Origin: Leadbetterella sp964489955
GTDB taxonomy: Bacteria > Bacteroidota > Bacteroidia > Cytophagales > Spirosomataceae
NCBI GenBank assembly: GCA_964489955.1
Contig: CAZBAV010000091.1
Span: forward strand, 1 to 16,620
Reading direction: 5' to 3'
Length of the DNA stretch: 16,620 nt
Within the stretch, counting starts at the first letter, position 1. Every line of letters begins with the position of its first letter. Shown piece after piece: positions 1-7,621 of the stretch. The position numbers and the translations under genes are program-made. The notes beneath the pieces were generated by a model. It searched no databases and was not told the origin of the DNA. It saw only the letters and a program-made list of their open reading frames with translations.

Positions 1-90
1 AGTAGCAGTAAATACCATTCTGATAGCTACTAGAATTACCAGCACAGAAATTATCTGAAAAATGGAGTGTATCCTAAAAAATGTAAGCAA
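1..90 (-). CDS. N-terminus of a divergent, probably membrane-anchored protein (partial, runs off left edge)
   Basis: The minus strand is open from the window edge back to a stop near 136. It reads as a protein start: a short polar stretch, then a hydrophobic segment (IFQIISVLVILVAIRMV), like an N-terminal membrane helix. I chose the TTG at 88-90 because it lies about 20 nt after a near-ideal Bacteroidota promoter (113-145). An ATG at 16-18 would give a leader of about 85 nt and cut the helix off. Only about 30 residues are visible, so the family is not identified; N-terminal membrane proteins such as the DUF6427 type are one speculative possibility. It is divergent from rbfA. Confidence 0.45.
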   Translation of the reverse strand, partial: MLTFFRIHSIFQIISVLVILVAIRMVFTAT

Positions 91-112
91 AGATTTTATT
101 GGTTTCTGGGTA

Positions 113-145
113 CAAAAATATTGACTGTTTAACGCTTAAACCAAA
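113..145 (-). promoter_or_regulatory. Bacteroidota-type promoter for the divergent left-edge gene
   Basis: On the minus strand TTTG (142-145) is followed by a 21-nt spacer and TATTTTTG (113-120). This matches the Bacteroidota sigma-A pattern TTTG / TAnnTTTG with full -7 consensus. Transcription would start near position 106, just ahead of the proposed TTG start at 90. Confidence 0.6.
127..141. promoter_or_regulatory. Perfect 6-3-6 palindrome in the promoter spacer, candidate operator
   Basis: GTTTAA-CGC-TTAAAC is a perfect inverted repeat lying entirely between the -33 and -7 elements of the left-edge promoter. That position suits a dimeric repressor or a MerR-like activator. It is also about 63 nt upstream of rbfA. 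A regulatory role is inferred. Confidence 0.3.
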
Positions 146-203
146 AAATACTCGGATATTTGTAATTTAGTATAAAACTTAGCGTAGAGGAGTTTATAAG
201 GAG

Positions 204-581
204 ATGGAAAGCAAAAGGCAAAAACAAGTAGGTAGACTAATCCAGAAAGATTTAGGAGAAATTTTTCAAAGAGATTTTAAAGCGGTGTTTGCAGGTAACT
301 TTGTAACCATTACCGATGTTAAAGTTTCACCGGATTTAAGTGTGGCTAAAGTGTACCTAAGTTTCTTAAAAGACGATAACAGAGATGGTATTTTGGCAGA
401 AATTAGGGAGAATACCAAGAAAATACGTGGCACTTTTGGTATTAAAGCAAAGAGCCAATTACGAATAATACCAAACTTCAGTTTCTTTATTGATGATACT
501 GCTGAGTATGCACAAAAGATAGAGGAGCTATTTGCTAATATACATATTCCGCCAGCGGATGAGTCAGAAGTAGAGGAGTGA
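204..581 (+). CDS. rbfA: 30S ribosome-binding factor RbfA
   Basis: RbfA binds the 30S subunit and assists late 16S rRNA maturation, including 5' end processing, and matters most during cold growth. The 125-residue product has the usual family length. It shows the N-terminal helix (KRQKQVGRLIQKDLGEI), the central strand VTITDVKVSPDLSVAKVYLS, and the signature LRIIPNFSFFIDDT ahead of the last helix, all parts of the KH-type fold. The ATG is preceded by purine-rich GAGGAG (187-192) and AAGGAG (198-203), which is more Shine-Dalgarno-like than is usual in this phylum. The stop overlaps the GTG start of the permease gene, so the two are probably one transcript. I know this pair as common neighbours in Flavobacteriia. 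No clear promoter is visible on this side; TAATTTAG (163-170) is the nearest match. Confidence 0.97.
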   Translation: MESKRQKQVGRLIQKDLGEIFQRDFKAVFAGNFVTITDVKVSPDLSVAKVYLSFLKDDNRDGILAEIRENTKKIRGTFGIKAKSQLRIIPNFSFFIDDTAEYAQKIEELFANIHIPPADESEVEE

Positions 582-1783
582 ATTTGCCGTTTTTCATAGC
601 AAAGAAATATTTCTTTTCGGGGAAAAAGAGGAGTTTTATAAACTTTATCTCCATTATTTCTATGCTTGGAGTTACAATTGGCTTAGCGGCATTAATAATT
701 ATTCTTTCGGTTTTTAATGGTTTAGAGGATTTAAACCGAGAGATTTTTAAGTCTTTTGATCCTGATTTGAAAATCAGGCCTGCAGAAAAGAAAAGTTTTT
801 TGTTAGATAGCACACTTTTGCGGCGGATTAACAATCTGGAAGGTGTAGCCTATTCTACACAGGTTTTACAGGATAAGGCCCTCGCACAAAATAGTACAGC
901 ACAAACCATAGTAGATGTAAAGGGTGTAGATAGTACCTTTTCTAAAAACAAGGGAATGGCCGGCTCTTTGGTGGGTGGAACTATGTCTTTGGACATAAAT
1001 GGCCTACCTGCGGCCTTTATTAGTGGTGGAGTGTATAATTCCTTAGGACTTACTGTTAATGACTTTTTTAATCCGATAAGTCTTTTATATCCCAAAAACC
1101 AAAGCCCCAATTTGTTAGACCCAAGTGATAATATCAGTAAGGTTTCTTTGGAAGTTGGCGGGGTTTTTATTTTGGAGCAACAGTATGATAACTATCTCTA
1201 TATTCCATTGAATTTAATGGAGGACTTAACACAATCTTACGGAAAGCGTACGGCCATAGAGATTACACTTGACCAAGGTGCCAATAGCAAGTCTATCCAG
1301 AAAAATATTGCTGCTTTGCTACCGAAAGGCATGGAGGTTGTAAACCGCGATGAGCAAAATGCTTCACTTCTGAAAGCCATTAAAATAGAAAAACTTTTTG
1401 TGTTTATTGCCCTAATATTTATTGTGGGTATAGCTTCGTTTAATATCTTTTATGCGTTAAGTATGTTGGTATTAGATAAGAAAGATGACATAAAAACACT
1501 GTCTGCACTTGGGGCTAGTAAAGGTCTAGTGAAACGTATTTTTATCACAGAGGGTTTTATAATATCTGGCTTTGGAGTAATCTTGGGTCTGGTAATAGGC
1601 TTGGGTGTTTGCTGGGTACAGTCTCAGTTTGGGATTGTAGGTTTAGGCATGGCTAGTGCTGTTGTAGAAGCTTATCCTATACGGGTGATGCTAAGTGATG
1701 TCTTGTTTTCTGTATTGGGGATTATAGTTATTACGTTTATGATATCTCTTGTGCCCGCCCGTAAAGCGGCTACAATGGTGTAA
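578..1783 (+). CDS. FtsX/MacB-type ABC transporter permease, LolC/LolE-like
   Basis: This is an inner-membrane permease of the family that includes LolC/LolE (lipoprotein release to the outer membrane) and FtsX-like exporters. The 401 residues show the standard layout: an N-terminal membrane helix (about 22-47), a large periplasmic MacB-type domain (about 50-265), then three C-terminal helices (about 272-297, 320-345, 371-393). The motif LSALGASKGLVKRIFITEG lies between the second and third helices, and the protein ends with PARKA, the family's usual cytoplasmic end. The start is GTG at 578, giving a GTGA overlap with the rbfA stop and probable translational coupling. No LolD-like ATPase gene is nearby, so the ATPase must be encoded elsewhere. 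The family is clear; the transported substrate is inferred. Confidence 0.88.
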   Translation: MNLPFFIAKKYFFSGKKRSFINFISIISMLGVTIGLAALIIILSVFNGLEDLNREIFKSFDPDLKIRPAEKKSFLLDSTLLRRINNLEGVAYSTQVLQDKALAQNSTAQTIVDVKGVDSTFSKNKGMAGSLVGGTMSLDINGLPAAFISGGVYNSLGLTVNDFFNPISLLYPKNQSPNLLDPSDNISKVSLEVGGVFILEQQYDNYLYIPLNLMEDLTQSYGKRTAIEITLDQGANSKSIQKNIAALLPKGMEVVNRDEQNASLLKAIKIEKLFVFIALIFIVGIASFNIFYALSMLVLDKKDDIKTLSALGASKGLVKRIFITEGFIISGFGVILGLVIGLGVCWVQSQFGIVGLGMASAVVEAYPIRVMLSDVLFSVLGIIVITFMISLVPARKAATMV

Positions 1784-1858
1784 TAGACTTAGAATTTCGC
1801 ACAGCTTAACCTTTTTATTTTTTTCTGGGAGGTGGTTCGTGCTAGTAAAAAAAGAAAT

Positions 1859-4315
1859 ATGAAGAGGATTTTTTTGTTCTTATGTTTGCTTAGTTTGGGT
1901 GTTTTTGCTCAAGAGAGAGTTTCCAAAGATCTGGATTTTGACCTTATCCATACAGAATTGCATGTTAAGCCTATTTGGGAATCCATGACTTTGGAAGGAA
2001 AGGCTGTATTAAGCCTTAGCCCATATTTTTATCCGCAGTCGCAGTTGGTGTTAAACGCTAAGGATTTTACCCTGAAATCTATAAAGAAAGATGGTAAGGA
2101 GTTGAAATATAGCTACGATGGACGTTTTATTACCGTTTCTTTGGATAAAACTTATAAAGCGGGAGAAGTGCTTAAGGTGGAAGTGGATTATGTGGCCAAT
2201 CCGGAGAAAATAGAACTCCAACTAGGAGAGGAAAACCAAAGTGAGCGTGGCCTTTATTTCATTAATGTTAATGGCGAGCGTAAGGGTATGCCTACACAAC
2301 TGTGGACCCAATGCGAGACCCAATCTTGCAGTGCCTGGTTTCCTACATTGGATTACCCCAACCAAAACCATACGCAAGATATTTTCATAACGGTAAAGAA
2401 AAATCTAACGACTTTGTCTAATGGAATTTTAGTAGAGTCAAAGGACTTAGGAAATGGTTTTAAAACAGAACATTGGAAACAGAAAGTGCCGCACGCAGTG
2501 TATTTAAGCATGATGGCTGTAGGTGATTTTGTGAAGGTTGTGGATAAGGATTTTAATCGTTTTGAGGTAAGTTATTACATGGAACCCTCTTATGCTCCAT
2601 ATGCTAAGGGTATTTTCGGGCGAACTCCGGAGATGATTACCTATTTTGAAGATATTTTGGGTGTTAAATACCCATGGGAGAAATACTCTCAAGTGCCTAT
2701 ACGTAGGTTTGTTTCTGGTGCTATGGAAAACACTACAGCCACCACTCACGCCCGTTCAGTGCTTAAAAATTCGCACCAATTAGTGGACGGACACGATGAT
2801 GCTGTTATAGCCCATGAGCTGTTTCACCACTGGTTTGGAAATTATGTAACATGTGAATCATGGAGTCAACTGCCCCTTAATGAGGCTTTTGCCAATTACT
2901 CAGAATATCTGTGGGCTGCCCATAAATACGGTAAAGATGAGGGTGATTATACCAATATGGAGGATTTACAAAGCTATCTTGGAGAAGCTCAGAGTAAGCA
3001 AGTGCCGCTCATTCGATTTGATTATTTGAGTAGTGAAGACATGTTTGATGCTCATTCTTACCAAAAAGGTGGTCGAATATTACATACCCTTAGGTCTGAG
3101 GTAGGTGACGAGGCTTTCTTTAAGACTTTGAAATATTATTTGGAAAAGTATGCTCTCCAAAGTGTGGAGGTAGAAAACCTACGTATGGCTTTTGAGAAAG
3201 TTACGGGTAGGGACTTGAAGTGGTTCTTTGATCAGTGGTTTCATAGAGGAGGGCATCCTACGGTGGGTCTTGTACACAGGATAGAAGGAAACATGCTTAT
3301 ACTTTCTGCCAATCAATTGCTAGATTCTTTAAATACCCAAGCTTTCCGTGTAAAGTTACCAATTAAAATTTATACCTCTGCGGGGGTTAAAGACACTTTA
3401 GTACAGCTAGACTCTCAAGTGAATGAGTTCAGTCTTCCTTTTGAAGGGACTTTTAAGCATTTTGTGCCTAATGCAGATGGCTATTTTCTTGGAGTAGTAA
3501 GTGATAAGCGTACAGTGGATGACTATATAGCTCAATATAGAGATTCAGAAGATATCTTTGCCCGTTTTATTGGTTTGGAAACGGCTCTTATTCTTACTGG
3601 GGAAGATGAGCCTATGAAGGACGCCAAGCTTAGGGATTTGGTGCTTGAGGCTACTAGGGATAAGTTTTGGCGTATCCGTCAATTGGCCGTACAGCGTTTC
3701 TTTGATTATGACGGAGATGATTTCCTTAAAGTCGAAAAGCGTTTAGAAGAGATTATTAAGACTGATCCGGCTTCTAATGTTAGGGCGGATGCTATATTGT
3801 CCATAAAGAACTTCCTTAATCCAAATCATATTGATTTGGCACGTACCGCCCTTAAAGATACTTCTTATGCAGTGCAGGCTGCTGCTTTGGAGTATTTGTT
3901 CCAACAAAACGTACCTGATGCCGATTCTCTGGCTTTGGCCTATGAAAATGTGCAGGATGGGGCAATTTTTGGTGCAGTGTTAAACTATTATGTACAAAAT
4001 CAAGTGTCGGGCAAGATGGACTGGATTTTGGAACGAATGGGTACGTTAGAGGGAATGGAGATTTACCAATATCTCGGTTTGTTGGGTTCTTATATTATCG
4101 TCTTTGATGATACAGAACTTTTAAACGCCTTACCCTTTTTAAGGGATGTTGCCTTAAATGAATTTACATGGTATGCCCGTATGAGTGGTGTACGTGTATT
4201 GTATTCTATAAAACATTTATCAGCTTCAGCACAAGAGGTTTTTGACGAAGCGATTAAAAACGAAAAAGATAGCCGTTTAATAGGTTATTATAAGGAATTG
4301 AATGTGGAGAGATAA
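1859..4315 (+). CDS. Secreted M1-family zinc aminopeptidase
   Basis: This gluzincin would cleave N-terminal residues from peptides outside the inner membrane. I start it at ATG 1859 (818 aa), which begins directly with a signal peptide, MKRIFLFLCLLSLGVFAQ; the frame is also open from a GTG at 1832. Numbering from 1859, the exopeptidase motif GAMEN begins at residue 287. The zinc site is HELFH (His319, His323) with Glu342 after 18 residues, and the catalytic Tyr is Tyr401 in SYQKGG. The N-terminal part is the M1 beta domain. The C-terminal third (from about residue 560) is helical and HEAT-like, with repeated units such as RIRQLAVQRF, NVRADAILSI and AVQAAALEYL. Signal cleavage before Gln suggests export to periplasm or cell surface; no lipobox is seen. 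Its 3' end overlaps the next gene by 14 nt. Confidence 0.93.
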   Translation: MKRIFLFLCLLSLGVFAQERVSKDLDFDLIHTELHVKPIWESMTLEGKAVLSLSPYFYPQSQLVLNAKDFTLKSIKKDGKELKYSYDGRFITVSLDKTYKAGEVLKVEVDYVANPEKIELQLGEENQSERGLYFINVNGERKGMPTQLWTQCETQSCSAWFPTLDYPNQNHTQDIFITVKKNLTTLSNGILVESKDLGNGFKTEHWKQKVPHAVYLSMMAVGDFVKVVDKDFNRFEVSYYMEPSYAPYAKGIFGRTPEMITYFEDILGVKYPWEKYSQVPIRRFVSGAMENTTATTHARSVLKNSHQLVDGHDDAVIAHELFHHWFGNYVTCESWSQLPLNEAFANYSEYLWAAHKYGKDEGDYTNMEDLQSYLGEAQSKQVPLIRFDYLSSEDMFDAHSYQKGGRILHTLRSEVGDEAFFKTLKYYLEKYALQSVEVENLRMAFEKVTGRDLKWFFDQWFHRGGHPTVGLVHRIEGNMLILSANQLLDSLNTQAFRVKLPIKIYTSAGVKDTLVQLDSQVNEFSLPFEGTFKHFVPNADGYFLGVVSDKRTVDDYIAQYRDSEDIFARFIGLETALILTGEDEPMKDAKLRDLVLEATRDKFWRIRQLAVQRFFDYDGDDFLKVEKRLEEIIKTDPASNVRADAILSIKNFLNPNHIDLARTALKDTSYAVQAAALEYLFQQNVPDADSLALAYENVQDGAIFGAVLNYYVQNQVSGKMDWILERMGTLEGMEIYQYLGLLGSYIIVFDDTELLNALPFLRDVALNEFTWYARMSGVRVLYSIKHLSASAQEVFDEAIKNEKDSRLIGYYKELNVER

Positions 4316-5315
4316 ACTTAATTTCCTTTCAAAACTCACTTTCTCAAGGACTGTAAATGCTTTGGGGCTGGTTTCCTCGTTTATTTACTCACGGATTACC
4401 AAGTCGCCCACAAACCATTTTATGCCTGTGGCCTTGGCTGTAGAGCCTACCACATCTTGTAACCTGCGGTGTCCCGAATGCCCAAGTGGTTTACGTTCTT
4501 TTACACGCCCAACAGGTATGTTAAGGAAAGATATGTTTGGTAAGTTGGTGGAAGAAATAGGAGATAAACTAATGTATCTTACTTTTTATTTTCAGGGAGA
4601 ACCTTTTCTGCATCGTGACTTTCTGGAGATGGTAAAGATGGCTACAAAGAAGGGTATTTATACTTCCACATCTACTAATGCACATTATTTAAACTATGAA
4701 AATGCGGTAAATACGGTAAAGTCCGGACTTGACCGTATTACTATTTCTATTGACGGAACTACTCAAGAGGTCTACCAGCAGTACAGGGTGGGAGGGAAGC
4801 TAGATAAGGTATTAGAAGGTACCAAGAACATCATTCAGGCTAAAAAGGACTTAGGCTCTAGTACTCCACACGTGATATTCCAGTTTTTAGTGGTAAAACC
4901 TAATGAACACCAGATGGATGACGTTAAAGCTCTCGCGAAAGAACTGGGTGTGGATGAACTGAGATTTAAGACAGCTCAGATTTATGATTATGAAGATGGC
5001 TCGGACTTAATTCCTGATAATACGCATTACTCTAGGTACCAAAAAGAAAGCAACGGTAAATGGAGTATTAAGAACAAGCTGATAGACCATTGTTGGAAAA
5101 TGTGGCATTCTGCCGTTATTACGTGGGATGGAATCGTAGTTCCTTGTTGCTTCGATAAAGATGCAGAATACCGCATGGGGAACGTATCTGAGAGTTCTTT
5201 CCGTGATGTATGGTATTCTGATACCTATAAAGGTTTTCGTCACAGTCTCATTGGAGGCCGTAAAAACATAGAAATGTGCCAAAATTGTACCGAAGGTACG
5301 GAGATTTGGGGCTAG
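4302..5315 (+). CDS. Radical SAM protein with SPASM domain
   Basis: The N-terminal half is a radical SAM core. CNLRCPEC supplies Cys53, Cys57 and Cys60 for the S-adenosylmethionine-binding 4Fe-4S cluster. The C-terminal part is a SPASM-type extension that would hold one or two auxiliary clusters: Cys264, the pair Cys282-Cys283 in PCCF, and Cys326 and Cys329 in MCQNC. SPASM enzymes modify peptides or proteins, sugars or other small substrates, and the substrate here is unknown. At 337 residues the length suits the compact version of the family. The ATG at 4302 lies 14 nt inside the aminopeptidase gene, so the pair is probably co-translated. No small precursor peptide gene was seen next to it, so a RiPP role is unsupported. 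There is no signal peptide, so it should be cytoplasmic. Confidence 0.9.
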   Translation: MWRDKLNFLSKLTFSRTVNALGLVSSFIYSRITKSPTNHFMPVALAVEPTTSCNLRCPECPSGLRSFTRPTGMLRKDMFGKLVEEIGDKLMYLTFYFQGEPFLHRDFLEMVKMATKKGIYTSTSTNAHYLNYENAVNTVKSGLDRITISIDGTTQEVYQQYRVGGKLDKVLEGTKNIIQAKKDLGSSTPHVIFQFLVVKPNEHQMDDVKALAKELGVDELRFKTAQIYDYEDGSDLIPDNTHYSRYQKESNGKWSIKNKLIDHCWKMWHSAVITWDGIVVPCCFDKDAEYRMGNVSESSFRDVWYSDTYKGFRHSLIGGRKNIEMCQNCTEGTEIWG

Positions 5316-5319
5316 GAGT

Positions 5320-6078
5320 TTAATTTCCTCTAAACAGCTCTATGGTATAATCTAGTAATTTTTGGTCTCCATATTGACCATGTCCGGGAATAATAAGTTT
5401 TACGTTAGGGTACTCCTGTTTTACCTTCTGTACAGTTGATGACCATTCCGCCACGTTAGCGTCACCGAGATATCCCTTACTAGCTTTTAGCTCTTTTATT
5501 AAACAGCCACCGAACATTACATCATCAGCAGGGAAATATCCCACTACGTTGTCTTTGGTGTGTCCTTCTCCAAAGAACTTCACACTGCAATCTACTTTGC
5601 CCACTTTCAATACTAAAGAATTTTCAAAACCATTTTGCGGTACCTCCAATTGATCTTCTTTGGCCAGAGCAATGGTCTTATTGTATGCAAATGAAGGCGT
5701 CTTGTTATTATGGAATGCCTTAAGCCCCCCTAGGCAGTCGTTATGGAAATGCGTAACTACAATAGCATTTATTTTGCATTTGAGTGTTTCCTGCACCCAC
5801 TTAATTAGTTCTTCCGAGCTTTGGTCGTTCGTAGGTGTGTCGTAAATAATGACTTCATTGCCATTCTTAACAATAAGACCATTACATGGCACATAGCCAA
5901 AGTCATTGGTTTGTAAAAAAGAGGTATGTTGGTAGGTATTTGGACTGACTTGGGTAAGTACTAGTTTTTCTGTTTTATAAATCTCTTTGGGGCTAAAGGC
6001 CTTTCTTTTTTGAGATGTAGCCTTAAAGCTTAGCACAAATAGTAAGGTAGCTAGAAGAGCTGCTGTATAGGTTTTCAT
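5320..6078 (-). CDS. bla: Subclass B1 metallo-beta-lactamase
   Basis: This exported di-zinc enzyme would hydrolyse beta-lactam rings, usually including carbapenems. The 252-residue protein starts with a signal peptide (about 1-22, ending KATSQ). It carries all B1 ligands: the His110/His112/His173 site (HFHND and GEGHTKDN), and the Asp114/Cys192/His233 site (GGCLIK and PGHG). Lys195, three residues after Cys192, matches the substrate-binding Lys of B1 enzymes. The overall pattern resembles BlaB/IND-type enzymes of flavobacteria. The gene is convergent with the radical SAM gene, with only 4 nt between the stops. A 113-nt gap separates it from tag upstream; that gap lacks a clear TAnnTTTG box but holds a perfect 6-3-6 palindrome. 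It sits among housekeeping genes with no mobile element nearby, so it looks chromosomal and intrinsic. Real activity and spectrum cannot be read from the sequence. Confidence 0.9.
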   Translation of the reverse strand: MKTYTAALLATLLFVLSFKATSQKRKAFSPKEIYKTEKLVLTQVSPNTYQHTSFLQTNDFGYVPCNGLIVKNGNEVIIYDTPTNDQSSEELIKWVQETLKCKINAIVVTHFHNDCLGGLKAFHNNKTPSFAYNKTIALAKEDQLEVPQNGFENSLVLKVGKVDCSVKFFGEGHTKDNVVGYFPADDVMFGGCLIKELKASKGYLGDANVAEWSSTVQKVKQEYPNVKLIIPGHGQYGDQKLLDYTIELFRGN

Positions 6079-6111
6079 AGTAATTTGGTTAAGGTTGTTT
6101 TTACTAAAGAG

Positions 6112-6126
6112 AGAACGTGTCGTTCT
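6112..6126. promoter_or_regulatory. Perfect 6-3-6 palindrome upstream of the metallo-beta-lactamase gene
   Basis: AGAACG-TGT-CGTTCT lies 33 nt upstream of the bla start codon. It could be an operator, or the stem of a weak transcript-end hairpin for the tag operon. On the minus strand it is not followed by a good U tract, which favours a protein-binding site. The role is inferred. Confidence 0.3.
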
Positions 6127-6191
6127 GTTTTTTCTTTTAAATGAAGGCCATGTTTTTTATAAATATCGGTGGGAAAAATGACAGGTCTGAA

Positions 6192-6716
6192 CTATTTCAT
6201 ACTCTGAAGTTTCCAATAGACTTCACAGCTTTCTACATGTGCTCCCGGAAGGTATCCTGTGCTCATAAAGAATTCGTTTACTATTTCTCCTCCTGTAAAC
6301 TTAAATTTCTTTTTAAAGATTTTTACCCATTCTTCTTTGGTTTTGGGATGCAGACTCTCAATCCATTTTTTAAAAGTGCCAAACTCCTTCTGAAGTTCTA
6401 GCACTACATTGGCATTGTGTATGGCCGCATTAATTTTTAACCGATTACGGATAATACCGGGGTTAGCAAGTAACCGGTCCCTATCTTCCTGGGTATAGGA
6501 TGCTATTTTTTCGATATTGTAACCCGAGTAAGCTTCACGAAAAGAATCCTGTTTCTTAAGGATTATATCCCATGACAAACCCGCTTGGTTAATTTCTAGT
6601 ATAAGTCTACCAAAAAGCTCGTTGTCATCATCTATCGGAAATCCGTAATGGTTATCATGGTACACTCGGTGGTGGTTCCCCTCAGGAAGTGATTTACAGT
6701 AACTGCAATAGCTCAT
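6192..6716 (-). CDS. tag: DNA-3-methyladenine glycosylase I
   Basis: This cytoplasmic base-excision enzyme removes 3-methyladenine from alkylated DNA. At 174 residues it is close to the size of E. coli Tag. It has the N-terminal Cys (Cys4, with a second at Cys7), then YHDNHYGFP with His20, and the C-terminal His160-x3-Cys164. Together these form the zinc-snap ligands of the family. The motif LILEINQAGLSW carries Glu41 and Trp49 of the base-binding pocket. It is the last gene of a unit with the Nudix and DUF3820 genes; its ATG overlaps the Nudix stop as ATGA (6713-6716), so translation is probably coupled. Confidence 0.95.
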   Translation of the reverse strand: MSYCSYCKSLPEGNHHRVYHDNHYGFPIDDDNELFGRLILEINQAGLSWDIILKKQDSFREAYSGYNIEKIASYTQEDRDRLLANPGIIRNRLKINAAIHNANVVLELQKEFGTFKKWIESLHPKTKEEWVKIFKKKFKFTGGEIVNEFFMSTGYLPGAHVESCEVYWKLQSMK

Positions 6717-7390
6717 AGTTGCTTTAGTAAGTTGTAATCTTGTTTTTCTTTTAAATAGGCGTAGTTCAGTAAAAGGCAGTTGGTATTATTAATGAGCTCG
6801 TGTGCCTCTATAAAAGGCAATACAACAGTAGTTATTTGCTCGTTCTCATATTCTGCTCCTGTACTTTTATTCCCCAAGGCAAGGATTTGGCTTTTTTCTA
6901 GGTAAAGTTCTGTATAAAAGAAATACATGCACTCGTCTGAAGTGCCGGTACTTGTAAAAAGCCTTTTTTTGTTAAGGATAGGTTTTATGTTTTCTGGTAA
7001 AACTTCTAGTCCTGTTTCTTCCCGCATTTCTTGCAATGCAATTTCAAGAGCAGTTTTGGTGGCATCTATCATTCCTGCCGGATGCTCGAATGTAAAGCTG
7101 CCTTCTGCAATGCGACGTTGTTTCACCAGCAAGAGGTATTTTTCATCCGTGTCTTTGTCTATTAAGCAAGTAAGGATGGTAAGGACTTCGCCTTTGAGGA
7201 AACATATGGGTGGGATATGCTCACCTTCAGGCGTTTTTGCATAAAGCATAAGCAAAGAAAAAAGGACTTCTCCGTTATATCTACGTCTGGTATAGACCTC
7301 TTCTATGTTTTCTATCTCTAATCCATTTTCTAGGAGATTTTCTCTCCATAGTTTAAACTTATGTGCATCCTCTAGTTTTTCCTCTATCAC
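6713..7390 (-). CDS. Nudix hydrolase with a degenerate Nudix box
   Basis: Nudix enzymes hydrolyse nucleoside diphosphates linked to another moiety. The 225-residue length, the long N-terminal extension and the GMIDATKTA region suggest the ADP-sugar pyrophosphatase-like branch. The Nudix box runs from Gly (GMIDAT) to EMREETGL. Against G-x5-E-x7-REUxEExGU, the catalytic Glu cluster (E, EE) and the final Gly are kept, but the first Glu is Lys and the box Arg is Gln. Either the enzyme tolerates this, as some branches do, or activity is altered. The start is GTG (7388-7390), overlapping the DUF3820 stop as GTGA; the stop overlaps the tag ATG. The context suggests a small housekeeping or repair unit, but the substrate is unknown. 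Confidence 0.85.
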   Translation of the reverse strand: MIEEKLEDAHKFKLWRENLLENGLEIENIEEVYTRRRYNGEVLFSLLMLYAKTPEGEHIPPICFLKGEVLTILTCLIDKDTDEKYLLLVKQRRIAEGSFTFEHPAGMIDATKTALEIALQEMREETGLEVLPENIKPILNKKRLFTSTGTSDECMYFFYTELYLEKSQILALGNKSTGAEYENEQITTVVLPFIEAHELINNTNCLLLNYAYLKEKQDYNLLKQL

Positions 7391-7614
7391 TTCTTGAAAC
7401 TCTTTAATCGTGTTAATATGTCCTGTAAGCCATTTTGTTTAATTTCATAGACAGTGGCTAGCTGCATACCTAGTTTCCCTTCGGGGAAGCCCCCCTTACG
7501 AAGAAACCACTCAAGGTAACTTACAGGTAAATCGGCCAAGATTGTTCCTTTATATTTTCCAAAGGGCATCCTTTGGGAGACGAGACTGAGTAGGATTTCC
7601 TTATCGGGTGTCAT
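7387..7614 (-). CDS. DUF3820 family small protein
   Basis: The reading frame is open upstream to 7776, but the real start is the ATG at 7612-7614, giving 75 residues. The conserved DUF3820 core begins soon after it: MPFGKYKGTILADLP, then SYLEWFLRKG and FPEGKLG. A TATATTTG promoter box sits only 7 nt upstream of this ATG, which excludes the longer start. DUF3820 occurs alone or beside DnaQ-like exonuclease domains, and its biochemical role is not established. It is the first gene of the unit DUF3820-Nudix-tag, with 4-nt stop/start overlaps at each junction. I infer a nucleic-acid or nucleotide maintenance context, not a function. Confidence 0.85.
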   Translation of the reverse strand: MTPDKEILLSLVSQRMPFGKYKGTILADLPVSYLEWFLRKGGFPEGKLGMQLATVYEIKQNGLQDILTRLKSFKK

Positions 7615-7621
7615 AGTGTTA

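Noticed and set aside
1832..1858. GTG start nine codons upstream of the M1 peptidase ATG
   Set aside because: The ATG at 1859 begins directly with a normal signal peptide; the extra basic residues are not needed.
5287..5299. GTACC-GAA-GGTAC inverted repeat near the end of the radical SAM gene
   Set aside because: The stem is short, lies within coding sequence, has no U tract, and is explained by the Cys-Thr-Glu-Gly-Thr codons.
4302..5315. RiPP maturation cluster around the SPASM protein
   Set aside because: No precursor peptide, leader-binding domain or dedicated transporter is visible on either side.
5320..6078. Acquired resistance island carrying the metallo-beta-lactamase
   Set aside because: No integron, transposase or flanking repeats are seen, and the gene is embedded among ordinary chromosomal genes.
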